From the NCBI GenBank assembly GCA_029168955.1, contig JAPDOI010000271.1, positions 21,001 through 85,000 of the forward strand: a stretch of DNA of 64,000 bases, in the 5' to 3' direction. Positions 1 through 9,604 of the stretch are shown one piece after another. This DNA comes from Aplectana chamaeleonis (taxonomy: Eukaryota; Nematoda; Chromadorea; Rhabditida; Cosmocercidae). The notes under the pieces were generated by a model. That model ran no database searches, was not told the origin of the DNA, and saw only the letters and a list, made by a program, of their open reading frames with translations. How positions within the stretch are numbered: position 1 is the stretch's first letter; the number at the start of each line of letters is the position of its first letter. The position numbers and the translations under genes are program-made.

Positions 1-1820
1 GAGTGCTCAGGACGCCGTAGAAAATGTGTGGGACCAGAACGCCGTAGAAAGTGTGTGGGACCCAAATAACAGTGCGCCGGACGCCGTAGAAAGTGTGGGA
101 CCCAAATGAGAGTGCTGAGGACGCCGTAGAAAATGTGTGGGACCCAAATGAGAGTGCTCAGGACGCCGTAGAAAGTGTGTGGGACCCAAATGAGAGTGCT
201 CAGGACGCCGTAGAAAATGTGTGGGACCCAAATAACAGTGCGTCGGACGCCGTAGAAAGTGTGTGGGACCCAAATGAGAGTGCTCAGGACGCCGTAGAAA
301 ATGTGAGGGACCCAAATGAGAGTGCTCAGGACGCCGTAGAAAATGTGTGGGAGTGCGCAGGACGCCGTAGAAAATGTGTGGGACCCACAAGAGAGTGCTC
401 AGGACGCCGTAGAAAGTGTGTGGGACCCAAATGAGAGTGCTCAGGACGCCGTAGAAAATGTGTGGGACCAGAACGCCGTAGAAAGTGTGTGGGACCCAAA
501 TAACAGTGCGCCGGACGCCGTAGAAAGTGTGTGGGACCCAAATGAGAGTGCTCAGGACGCCGTAGAAAATGTGTGGGACACAAATAACAGTGCGCAGGAC
601 GCCGTAAAAAGCGTGGGACCCAAATGAGAGTGCTCAGGACGCCGTAGAAAATGTGTGGGACCCAAATAACAGTGCGTCGGACGTCGTAGAAAGTGTGTGG
701 GACCCAAATGAGAGTGCTCAGGACGCCGTAGAAAATGTGTGGGACCCAAATGAGAGTGCGCAGGACGCCGTAGAAAATGTGTGGGACCCAAAAGAGAGTG
801 CTCAGGACGCCGTAGAAAGTGTGTGGGACCCAAATGAGAGTGCTCAGGACGCCGTAGAAAATGTGTGGGACCCAAATGAGAGTGCGCAGGACGCCGTAGA
901 AAATGTGTGGGACCAGAACGCCGTAGAAAGTGTGTGGGACCCAAATAACAGTGCGCCGGACGCCGTAGAAAGTGTGTGGGACCCAAATAACAGTGCGTCG
1001 GACGCCGTAGAAAGTGTGGGACCCAAATGAGAGTGCTCAGGACGCCGTAGAAAATGTGTGGGACCAGAACGCCGTAGAAAGTGTGTGGGACCCAAATGAG
1101 AGTGCTCAGGACGCCGTAGAAAATGTGTGGGACCCAAATAACAGTGCGTCGGACGCCGTAGAAAGTGTGTGGGACCCAAATGAGAGTGCTCAGGACGCCG
1201 TAGAAAATGTGTGGGACCAGAACGCCGTAGAAAGTGTGTGGGACCCAAATGAGAGTGCTCAGGACGCCGTAGAAAGTGTGCGGAATTTAAGTGGGAGTGC
1301 GCCGGACGCCGGAGAAAGTGCGCGGGACCCAAACGAGAGTGCGCCGGACGCCGTAGAAAGTGCGGGACCCAAATGAGAGTGCTCAGGACGCCGTAGAAAA
1401 TGTGTGGGACCCAAATAACAGTGCGCTGGACGCCGTAGAAAGGGTGTGGGACCCAAATGAGAGTGCTTAGGACGCCGTAGAAAATGTGTGGGACCCAAAT
1501 AACAGTGCGTCGGACGCCGTAGAAATAGTGTGGAACCCAAATGAGAGTGCTTAGGACGCCGTAGAAAATGTGTGGGACCAGAACGCCGTAGAAAATGTGT
1601 GGGACCCAAATAACAGTGCGTCGGACGCCGTAGAAAGTGTGTGGGACCCAAATGAGAGTGCTCAGGACGCCGTAGAAAGTGTGGGACCCAAACGAGAGTG
1701 CGCGGGACGCCGGTGAAAGTGTGTGGACCCAAATGAAAGTACGTTCGACGCCGTAGAAACTGTGAGGTGACCAAGTGGAAGTGCGCAAGACGCCGTAGAA
1801 AGTGTGCGGGACCCAAATAC
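1..1820 (+). repeat. Satellite array A (42-bp units)
   Basis: Tandem array of about 43 monomers of 42 bp, cut by the left window edge. The monomer splits into two 21-bp halves: one begins GTGCTCAGGAC and continues GCCGTAGAAA; the other begins ATGTGTGGGAC and continues CCAAATGAGA. Two monomer types alternate irregularly (GAGAGTGCTCAGGAC and AACAGTGCGTCGGAC). A recurrent shortened 27-bp unit lacks 15 bp (GGGACCAGAACGCC, for example near 40, 470, 910, 1060 and 1220). Units near the right edge (1280-1360, 1690-1800) are more divergent, as expected at an array boundary. Every unit is a multiple of 3 bp, so frames stay open on both strands, but nothing indicates a real protein. Confidence 0.97.
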
Positions 1821-2130
1821 AAACACGCCCATGCCGATCCTTTTTTTCACAGGGCTACCGTAACCATTCTTGAACAAAACATGATAACGAACGATAACAA
1901 ACTCTTATAACATGCAGGGTATAAAAGGCCGGAGTAGCGGTATGCATTCATTCACACACCGCTCTCTTCTAGAAGCCACTGGAAAGTGGCTAAGGAGGTC
2001 GAAATTGTGCAAACACGTTTGTTGGCTATTACGATGTGCTCATAACCAAGCTGACACTCAGAAAATTTTTGAAGGAGGGTTACGGTAGCCCTGCGGAAAA
2101 AAATGATCGGCATGAGCGTTTGTGACCCAA
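1811..2130 (+). mobile_element. TATA-bearing foldback element, copy 1
   Basis: Inverted repeat with arms at about 1811-1873 and 2066-2127. The arms share ATGCCGATC, a T-tract, AGGGCTACCGTAACC and CAAACRC. The ~190-bp centre holds a TATA box and a short hairpin. It sits exactly at the edge of array A, with relic satellite units on its far side. Related elements lie beside arrays C1, C2 and C3 (5545, 19968, 22989). They share GGGCTACCGTAA-type ends, the TATA and ACACACCG motifs, and their position. No transposase is present; it would be non-autonomous. Superfamily not recognised. Confidence 0.75.
1920..1963 (+). promoter_or_regulatory. TATA box plus start-site hairpin (predicted)
   Basis: TATAAAAG at 1920-1927 is followed, 22 bases after the box, by ATTCACACACCG. 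That is the usual TATA-to-start distance of about 30 bp. AGCGGTATG (1936-1944) and CACACCGCT (1955-1963) can pair at 8 of 9 positions across the predicted start. The homologous element at 23.2 kb keeps the same box, the same 22-base spacing, the ATTCACACACCG string and a hairpin. A TTCTAGAA palindrome lies just downstream (about 1967). Promoter activity is inferred from motif and conservation only. Transcription would run rightward into the relic satellite units. Confidence 0.5.
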
Positions 2131-2275
2131 ATGGGTGCGCGCAGAACGCCGTAGAAAAAATGCGGGACCCAAATGAGTGTGCGCAGAAAGCTGAAGAAAG
2201 TGTGCAGGGCATCAGTGGGAGCATGCAGGACGTCATAGAAGGGGGTGGGCAGGGCATCAGTGGGTTTGCTTTGAA
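2131..2275 (+). repeat. Relic satellite island, A/C intermediate
   Basis: About three decayed 42-bp units. The first ones read like array A/B (GCGCAGAACGCCGTAGAAAAA, GCGGGACCCAAATGA). The last ones read like array C (GTGTGCAGGGCATCAGTGGGA, GCATGCAGGACGTCATAGAAG). This places the two families in a single short tract in register and supports common descent. Confidence 0.75.
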
Positions 2276-2327
2276 TTAACACCACCAGGCATAAACCATG
2301 TTAGAAAGGAAACCTTTAGGAAAAATA

Positions 2328-3480
2328 AATGAAATTTCTGAAAGTTTAGGTTCTTGGCAAAAGTAAAGATTTGGCATGGCCATAGAAATATACTCAGTTA
2401 AAAGGGGAAGGTAAAGAAAAATGAAAAAAAAGTTTTGAAATACTCCTGAGAACGATTTGGCGTAGAATAATTCGATTTTTGGGAAATGTAGTGAAATAGT
2501 TGAAAGTATGATTTGGCAGTCGAGTTTGCACCAGCTATTTATAAGGGTCGTGCAAAACGAGAGATCGCATCGTATGAGCTTATCCGTAGAACATATCAAA
2601 GCAAAATCACGCGTGATATGGAACAAACACTTGATTTTACTTCACCTGAAGGCAGTGTTCACGATGATTTTTGTTCCCGAGTTTTCCACTCAAAACAAAG
2701 CGTTGGCCACCGAGTGTTACAGAAATTACGAAGAAACGGCGAGAAACGCACTAAAACGTCATATTTCAGTGACATTAATCTCTGGCCTGGACTAGTTGTC
2801 CAGTTGTATGAACATGTTCACGGTGGTTGTCACCGGTGAAAAATGGGATCAGTCGAAAATGGAAGAATAATCCAAGCAAAATAGTACTAGGTAGGGTCCG
2901 AAGAAGACAACGGAGCAACGGAAAGCAAATAATTGTAAAGGACGGGCTCACAAATGATTTCATTGTCACAACGAGCAGTTCCTGTGAGAGTAAAGAGGTG
3001 AGGTGAGAGTAAAGGATTTCGTGACCTTTTGGTGCGTTTTTCTCGATTCCTTCGTCATTTATGTTCTACCCGGGGGCCAAACAATCGATTTAGCTAATAA
3101 CCTAAAAATCGAAGATTATCGTGAACACTGCCTTTAATACGTGAAGACCGCGGCATCCCAACTCCCGAACGAGCTTTTACTGCTTGCCTTATCGCGCGTG
3201 AATTTGCTTTGATATGTTCTACGGATAAGCTTATGCAATGCGATCTCTCATTTTGCAGAACTCTTATCAATAGTTCTTTCAAACTCGACTGCCAAATCAT
3301 ACACTATTTCACTACATTTCACAAAAATCGAATTATTTTACGTCAAATCGTTCTCAGGAATATTTCTTAACTTTTTTCATTTTTCTTTACATTCCCCTTT
3401 TAACTGAGTATAATTCTAATTTTTCGAAAAAATAACATTGCCAAATCTTTACTTTTGCCAGGAACCTAAACTTTCAGGGA
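2328..3480. mobile_element. Long-arm foldback element FB1
   Basis: Inverted repeat with arms of about 290 bp (2328-2620 and 3190-3480). Matched landmarks are CTGAAAGTTTAGGTTC, AAAGTAAAGATTTGGCA, TGTAGTGAAATAGT, GAGATCGCAT and ATCCGTAGAACATATCAAAGC, with their complements on the right. The arms carry spaced ATTTGGC and AGTGAAAT motifs, also seen in FB2 (3768) and FB3 (27591), so these form one family. No transposase frame. A TTAA-type MITE is nested inside (2648-3137). Confidence 0.85.
2648..3137 (+). mobile_element. MITE family K, copy 1 (nested in FB1)
   Basis: About 490 bp bounded by AAGGCAGTGTTCACGATGAT and the complement ending CGTGAACACTGCCTTTAA. The interior matches the copies at 30158 and 50713: AGAAATTACGAAGAAACGGCGAG-like, CTGGACTAGTTGTCC and GAACATGTTCACGG. 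Better copies are flanked by TTAA, which fits a piggyBac-like TTAA target. That superfamily assignment is inference. No coding capacity. Confidence 0.85.
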
Positions 3481-3556
3481 ATTCGAGACTTAATGCTTCG
3501 GGAAAAGCGGCCTTTATCACACTCTGTAATCTTTAGGCATCAAATTCACCTCTATC
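3480..3556 (+). repeat. Dispersed repeat fragment
   Basis: Begins AATTCGAGACTTAATGCTTC and ends TTTAGGCATCAAATTCACC. Nearly the same text occurs at 27366-27447. Function unknown. The copies diverge just after the shared part, where this one carries the 10-bp GAA-loop hairpin. Confidence 0.7.
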
Positions 3557-3557
3557 G

Positions 3558-3580
3558 CTCCAGCCGCGAAGCGGCTGGAG
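3558..3580. repeat. Perfect hairpin, 10-bp stem with GAA loop
   Basis: Stem CTCCAGCCGC at 3558-3567, loop GAA at 3568-3570, exact complement at 3571-3580. The geometry equals that of the hairpins that begin the repeat at 9391, 17065, 17500 and 21411, but the stem sequence is different. Confidence 0.85.
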
Positions 3581-3767
3581 AGGTTTGGTTTTGCCTAGGC
3601 CTTGTGATCACTTAGAATTTTATAAAATAGTTTATAGAATCTTTGAAACAAAATTTCTGAAGATTTCCTTCTGGATATAAGCGAAGGGGTCCAGAAGACA
3701 CCTGCTGTCCGAATTTCAGCAAAATCGCTTCACAAATAACAAAGTTGTGAGCCCGAAAGCTTAAGAA
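3581..3767. other. No gene seen
   Basis: AT-rich sequence between the GAA hairpin and FB2. I see no open frame, repeat partner or motif that can be named. Confidence 0.5.
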
Positions 3768-4580
3768 AATTTCTGAAAGTTGGGCTCCGCAGAAAAGGTC
3801 AAGGATTTGGCATTGCTCCTAAATGTTGTGAAATTGTTTTATTGGATTTGGCTCTCAACTTGATTTTTCAAATGTAGTGAAATTGTCGAATTGATTTGGC
3901 TGTGATGATACTATATGCAGATAACATAATCATTAAATGTAGTGAAATTGTTGCAAACGGATTTGGCAGGAGCTCTATCAATTATCACAGTCAAATCACG
4001 CGTCAGAAGGGGTTTTCCTTGGAGCGCATATTGAATCGACTGAGAACAGGAATAAACCTAGCAGCAAAAACGTTTCTGTACATTGCGAACCGTGAAAGCG
4101 TTGAGGACACGAAGACATAGAGTCAGTAGCGAGTAAATTGCGTTAGATTTCGTTTTCATGAATTTTATCTCCTCGGTGAGGGAAGGTCTGGTACCTTATC
4201 GTTAGTGGGAGCTACACTGAAAGGCAGAATAGCATTCGGAAAACTTAATTCCTAGCCCATAAGGCCACGTTTCGTTCAGCATTGTTGACTGAGGATTATT
4301 ATTTTTTCTTTTTGTCTTCATTCGCTCGCCAGAGGACCTTCTGACGCGTGATTTGACTGTGATAATTGATAGAGCTCCTGCCAAATCCGTTTGCAACAAT
4401 TTCACTACATTTAATGATTATGTTATCTGCATATAGTATCATCACAGCCAAATCAATTCGACAATTTCACTACATTTGAAAAATCAAGTTGAGAGCCAAA
4501 TCCAATAAAACAATTTCACAACATTTAGGAGCAATGCCAAATCCTTGACCTTTTCTGCGGAGCCCAACTTTCAGAAATTT
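3768..4580. mobile_element. Long-arm foldback element FB2, copy 1
   Basis: Near-perfect inverted repeat with arms of about 243 bp (3768-4010 and 4338-4580) around a ~327-bp centre. The arms hold tandem-like blocks of ATTTGGC and TGTAGTGAAATTGT. A second copy in the same orientation lies at 24056-24862. Truncated ends recur at 21240-21410. No transposase. The very high arm identity suggests recent activity or arm homogenisation. Confidence 0.9.
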
Positions 4581-4805
4581 CACAACTTTTTACAAGGGTT
4601 TCCCTTCTACAATATCGTCAAGCTCTAAAAGGCAAGTTGTTTTTCTTCAAGACATAGTGGTAGAAATGAAGAAACAGCTGCTAGGATTGCAAGATAATAG
4701 TTGCAACGCGGCTTCCAACAGACAAGATACAAGGCATATACTTTTTGAATTTAAAAGTCGAGAAAATGAAGAAATGAGTTTTAAAAAATGACCCAACTGT
4801 ACAGG
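4581..4805 (+). repeat. Duplicated module D, outer segment
   Basis: Non-coding AT-rich segment with ACAGCTGCTAGGATTGCAAG and AAGATACAAGGCATATACTT. Inverted copies occur at about 21007-21240 and, degenerate, at 23823-24055. It marks the outer part of the module present three times in the window. No gene. Confidence 0.75.
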
Positions 4806-5033
4806 GTTGGGGCACAATCCTAGACGGGGGAGAGGGGGGCACCCACCATTCAAGACAGAAGTGAAATGAACCACCGATTGGTAAGGCAACCAGTCGGAGT
4901 ATTTTCATGACGTTTCTATAAAAACAATGATTGATAGCAGTATCAGACATCTTTTATCAGAATTTTTCATCATTTCTATGAGTGAATCTTGGGTGGCCTC
5001 ACCCCGTCTAGGATAGACCCAGGGTCAGTCGCT
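4806..5033 (+). mobile_element. MITE family G (dispersed copy)
   Basis: About 228 bp with inverted ends built on ATCCTAGACGGGG and CCCCGTCTAGGATAG. The interior has ATGAACCACCGAT, CAATGATTGATAGCAG and ATCTTTTATCAGA. It is the dispersed relative of the element amplified about 23 times inside array D. Other copies: 20798-21006, 23645-23822, 28228-28592. Non-coding. Confidence 0.85.
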
Positions 5034-5544
5034 CTAGCCAAACTTCACCGGTTCTTGCTGACGTGGCTGGTCTGCGCCGGCCCATATGTCTGATTCGGAA
5101 CAAGAACGAGAGTTAAAGACATCGTACGCGCAGAAAACCGTATATTATTTTCTCATGTTTTTGCGTAGCTTGGCCCCTCTAGTGAACGAAAATGTTGAAG
5201 GGGCCCACGAAAAACCTTCATTCTTCTTTCAACTCCCTTCTTCATTAAAGAAAAGTCAATCGGAACACATTGTAAATACGAATTTGAATTTCGCGCCAAA
5301 ATCATTTTCGGAGTTTTTCTGCATGTGGAGTTCGTGCCGTAACTATTTTTCCTGTTGTCTTACGGTCGCACCAACATTCTAGGAAAAAGTGCAAGATGAC
5401 TGGTGAGAATTGGTGGCGGATATTAATCTTTGACGCCTTCCAACCTCATCGTCCAACATTTTTGACGCGCCAAAGTTTACCAGTGTGGTCTACCGGGCTC
5501 AATCATAAAATTGAGCCTGAAAAATGGAAAATGATTTCCAGCGC
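5034..5544 (+). repeat. Duplicated module D, central segment
   Basis: AT-rich segment with a 98-codon open frame at 5086-5382 (begins MSDSEQERELKTSYAQ). The frame is not recognised. Diverged inverted copies occur at about 20273-20797 and 23307-23645, where the frame is broken. The three-fold duplication and frame loss argue for repeat rather than gene. Confidence 0.6.
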
Positions 5545-5852
5545 GAACGATAGTTAAGTGCGCCAGAAGAGGACCACCGTAATCTTAGGAATGATGTTAT
5601 TCGGCTCTCTTAAACAAATTTGATGATACCCAATTGATCAATGATAAAGATAAAAGAAGTGAAGAGCGGTGTGTCACAGTCCTTCTCCAGAGTTCAGTAG
5701 TTGAGGATCTGCCTGGACTACAAAGCAGAAAAACAACACCACCGGTGGTGAAGATGTAGCGAATTCGAAGTCAGAACTTAGAAAATTTCAGAGCCAACTC
5801 GAGTGAGATTACGATAGCCTTGTTCTGGCGCACTTGCCTATCGCTCTTGTTG
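5545..5852 (+). mobile_element. TATA-type foldback element, copy 2
   Basis: Arms at 5545-5588 and 5805-5850 share CGATAG, AAGTGCGCCAGAA and CCGTAATCT/GATTACGATAG. The interior keeps GAAGTGAAGAGCGGTGTGTC, but the TATA box is mutated to AGATAAAAG (about 5649-5657). It lies immediately before array C1, oriented toward it, as expected if such elements once faced satellite arrays. Confidence 0.75.
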
Positions 5853-5879
5853 ATTCGGGGGCATGACTTGCATACGGTG

Positions 5880-8757
5880 TCCTGGACATTAAACGGAGGT
5901 CCTGCGCACGTCCTTTGATGTTCTGCACACTCCTACTAAGGTCCTGCACACGTTCCATGATGTCCTACACTCTCCTACTGAGATCCTGCACACATTCTAC
6001 GACGTCCTGCACACCCCTTCTGGGGTCCTGCACAGCTCCCATAATGTCCTGAACACTCCTACTGAGGTCCTGCACACATTATACGACGTCCTGCACACCC
6101 CTAATGGGATGCTGCACAGGTCCCATAATGTCCTGCACACTCCTACTGAGGTCCTGCACACATTCTACCACATCCTGCACACCCCAACTGGGGTCCTGCA
6201 CACGTCCCACGATGTCCTGCCCACTTCTACTACGGTCCTGCACACGTACAATGATGTCCTGCACACTCCTACTGAGGTCCTGCACAGGTCCCATGGTGTC
6301 CTGCACACTCCTACTAAGGTTTTGCACACGATCCATGATGTCCTGCACACTCCTACTGAGGTCCTGCACAGGTCCCATGATGTCCTGCACACTCCTGCTG
6401 AGGTCCTGCACAGGTCCCATGATGTCCTGCACACTCCTACTAAGGTCTCGCACACGTTCCATGATGTCCTGCACACTCCTACCGAGGTCCTGCACAGGTC
6501 CCATGATGTCCTGCACACTCCTACTAAGGTCTTGCACACGTTCCATGATGTCCTGCACACTCCTACTGAGGTCCTGCACACATTCCACGACGTCCTGCAC
6601 ACCCCTACTGGGGTCCTGCACACGTCCCATGATGTCCTGCCCACTCCTACTACGGTCCTGCACACGTTCCATGATGTCCTGCACACTCCTACTGAGGTCG
6701 TGCACAGGTCCCATGATGTCCTGCACACTCCTACTAAGGTCTTGCACACGTTCCATGATGTCCTGCACATTCCTACTGAGGCCCTGCACACATTCTACGA
6801 CGTTCTGCACACCCCTTCTGGGGTCCTGCACAGTTCCCATAATGTCCTGAACACTCCTACTGAGGTCCTGCACACATTATACGACGTCCTGCACACCCCT
6901 AATGGGATGCTGCACAGGTCCCATAATGTCCTGCACACTCCTACTGAGGTCCTGCACACATTCTACCACATCCTGCACACCCCAACTGGGGTCCTGCACA
7001 CGTCCCACGATGTCCTGCCCACTTATACTACGGTCCTGCACACGTACAATGATGTCCTGCACACTCCTACTGAGGTCCTGCACAGGTCCCATGGTGTCCT
7101 GCACACTCCTGCTGAGGTCCTGCACAGGTCCCATGATGTCCTGCACACTCCTACTAAGGTCTTGCACACGTTCCATGATGTCCTGCACACTCCTACCGAG
7201 GTCCTGCAGAGGTCCCATGATGTCCCGCACACTCCTACTAAGGTCTTGCACACGTTCCATGATGTCCTGCACACTCCTACTGAGGTCCTGCACACATTCC
7301 ACGACGTCCTGCACACCTCTACTGGGGTCCTGCACACGTCCCATGATGTCCTGCCCACTCCTACTACGGTCCTGCACACGTTCCATGATGTCCTGCACGC
7401 TCCTACTGAGGTCCTGCACAGGTCCCATGGTGTCCTGCACACTCCTACTGAGGTCCTGCACACGATCCATGATGTCCTGCACACTCCTACTGAGGTCCTG
7501 CGCAGGTACAATGATGTCCTGCACACTCCTACTGAGGTCCTGCGCAGGTACAATGATGTCCTGCATACTCCTACTGAGGTCCTGCACAGGTCCCATGATG
7601 TCCTGCACACTCCTACTGAGGTCTTGCACACGTTCCATGATGTCCTGCCCACTCCTGCTGAGGTCCTGCACACATTCTACGACGTCCTGCACACCCCTAC
7701 TGGGGTCCTGCACACGTTCCATGAGGTCCTGCACACTCCTACTGAGGTCCTGCACACGTTCCATGATGTCCTGCACACTCCTACTGAGGTCCTGCACACG
7801 TTCCATGATGTCCTGCACACTCCTACTGAGGTCCTGCGCAGGTACAATGATGTCCTGCACACTCCTACTGAGGTCCTGCACAGGTCCCATGATGTCCTGC
7901 ACACTCCTACTAAGGTCTTGCACACGTTCCATGATGTCCTGCACACTCCTACTGAGGTCTTGCACACGTTCCATGATGTCCTGCCCACTCCTACTGAGGT
8001 CCTGCACACATTCTACGACGTCCTGCACACCCCTACTGGGGTCCTGCACACGTTCCATGATGTCCTGCCCACTCCTACTGAGGTCCTGCACACATTCTAC
8101 GACGTCCTGCACACCCCTACTGGGGTCCTGCACACGTTCCATGATGTCCTGCACACTCCTACTGAGGTCTTGCACACGTTCCATGATGTCCTGCCCACTC
8201 CTACTGAGGTCCTGCACACATTCTACGACGTCCTGCACACCCCTACTGGGGTCCTGCACACGTTCCATGATGTCCTGCCACTCCTACTACGGTCCTGCAC
8301 ACGTTCCATGATGTCCTGCACACTCCTACTGAGGTCCTGCACACGTTCCATGATGTCCTGCACACTCCTACTGAGGTCCTGCGCAGGTACAATGATGTCC
8401 TGCACACTCCTACTGAGGTCCTGCGCAGGTACAATGATGTCCTGCACACTCCTACTGAGGTCCTGCACAGGTCCCATGATGTCCTGCACACTCCTACTAA
8501 GGTCTTGCACACGTTCCATGATGTCCTGCACACTCCTACTGAGGTCTTGCACACGTTCCCATGATGTCCTGCCCACTCCTACTGAGGTCCTGCACACATT
8601 CTACGACGTCCTGCACACCCTACTGGAGTCCTGCACACGTTCCATGATGTCCTGCACACTCCTACTAAGGTCCTGCACACGTTCGATGATGTCCTGCATA
8701 CTCCTACTGAGGCCCTGCCCACATTCTACGACGTCCTGCACACCCCTACTGAGGTCT
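5880..8757 (-). repeat. Satellite array C1 (42-bp units)
   Basis: About 68 monomers of 42 bp. On the minus strand each is two 21-bp halves that both start GTGTGCAGGAC, continuing ATCATGGAAC in one and CTCAGTAGGA in the other. Variants include GTCGTAGAATGTGTGCAGGACCCC-like units that approach families A/B. The block with AATGGGATGCTGCAC at 6101 recurs at 6899. This is a 798-bp (19-monomer) internal duplication. Frames are open on both strands, including a ~950-codon plus-strand frame to 8967. I treat them as artefacts of the 14-codon period. Confidence 0.97.
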
Positions 8758-8940
8758 CACATAGTCAACCGACACTTCAGCACATCCTGCGACGCCTTCT
8801 TATCGATGGTGCGCTTTGAACGAATACGCGCCGCGGTCAAGTACATCAACCCGCACAGCGTCCTCTTCCGAGCCGGACGTTCAAAGTACACCACCCCTGG
8901 AGAGCAAGGTGTTTATATGGATTCTAAGAAAACAATGACT
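8758..8940 (+). repeat. Array-C boundary segment
   Basis: Unique-looking sequence following array C1, containing CACATAGTCAACCGACACTT and CGCGCCGCGGTCAAGTAC. Inverted copies border C2 (17944-18126) and C3 (21898-22076). The same satellite-to-flank breakpoint in all three shows that whole modules were duplicated, not just arrays. Confidence 0.8.
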
Positions 8941-9416
8941 GATAACGAAAACCCACCATTTTCATGAACTATTCTTGAGAGGCCGGTTTCCGAGTTTCGA
9001 ACGCCCGTTAGGGGCCCAGAAGTCATTATGGTGAGTTCTGACAATTATTTTCGTCATTCCCGTGGCCGATTACCTCTAGTCACAAATTTTCGAGCGATTT
9101 GGTCCACGCCTTCCAAAAAATGGTTTTCGACGGACGGAGGTGGAGGCGGAGGCGGGGCCGGTGGCGGAGGCGGAGGCGGAGGCGGAGGCGGAGGCGGTGG
9201 TGGAGAACGTTTTTGCGTACTTTGAGAGGTCATAACTTTAAAAAGCGGGGACCAGTTGGGATGAAAAGTTGCACACATATGTAATTTCTTGCAGCGCGTC
9301 GAATAGTGTACAGCTCATACCTCTGTTGACGGTATGAATAGGTGATCTCATTGTAGGGCATCCGCGCGGGAAGAGATCAAAGCCAAATCCTGGTGAGCGC
9401 TTCGCGCTCACCACAA
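8941..9416 (-). mobile_element. GAA-hairpin repeat HR, copy 1
   Basis: Dispersed ~430-480 bp non-coding element. In minus orientation it starts ATTGTGG plus a 10-bp stem/GAA-loop hairpin (9391-9413), then GATTTGGCTTTGATCTCTTCC, an AGTTATGACCTCTCAAAGTACG block, a CCGCCTC-rich microsatellite, and ends near TTTTTCGTTATC. Other copies: 17062, 17497, 21408 and a 3'-truncated one at 31875. The terminal hairpin recalls Helitron ends, but I see no CTRR end, so the class is open. Confidence 0.8.
9136..9205 (+). repeat. GGCGGA/GGTGGA microsatellite
   Basis: Imperfect hexamer run (GGAGGC, GGTGGA) inside HR copy 1. It is about 70 bp here, about 35 bp at 17268, about 40 bp at 17708 and about 75 bp at 21619, so length differs in each HR copy. 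It yields artefactual poly-Gly, poly-Pro and poly-Arg frames. Confidence 0.9.
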
Positions 9417-9429
9417 TTTCATGGTGTGC

Positions 9430-9478
9430 GCCGTAGGCCGTGAGCCGTAGGCCGTAGGCCGTGGGCCGTAGGCCGTCA
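9430..9478 (+). repeat. 7-bp tandem repeat, seven units
   Basis: Seven consecutive heptamers: GCCGTAG, GCCGTGA, GCCGTAG, GCCGTAG, GCCGTGG, GCCGTAG, GCCGTCA. No partner elsewhere in the window. Confidence 0.9.
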
Positions 9479-9604
9479 CGCTTTTCAGTCCTCACTGCTA
9501 ATAGCCACTGCCAATGGTCTCAGGCAATCAACTTGGCAGACAGGTAAGTTGGTAGGAGGTACGTAGGCTGGTAATTAACCGATTTGTAGGTGAGGGGGGA
9601 TTCT

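Noticed and set aside
1960..1990. Heat-shock element downstream of the TATA box
   Set aside because: TTCTAGAA gives only two of the three inverted GAA units normally needed, and the homologous copy at 23.2 kb lacks it.
5086..5382. 98-codon frame beginning MSDSEQERELKTSYAQ
   Set aside because: Lies in the thrice-duplicated module; the other two copies are broken and the translation resembles no family known to me.
5880..8757. CRISPR array
   Set aside because: Units are contiguous and all related, there are no unique spacers, and the context is eukaryotic.
9028..9284. Poly-Gly, poly-Pro and poly-Arg small proteins
   Set aside because: Translation of the GGCGGA/CCGCCT microsatellite in HR; seen in all HR copies in different frames.
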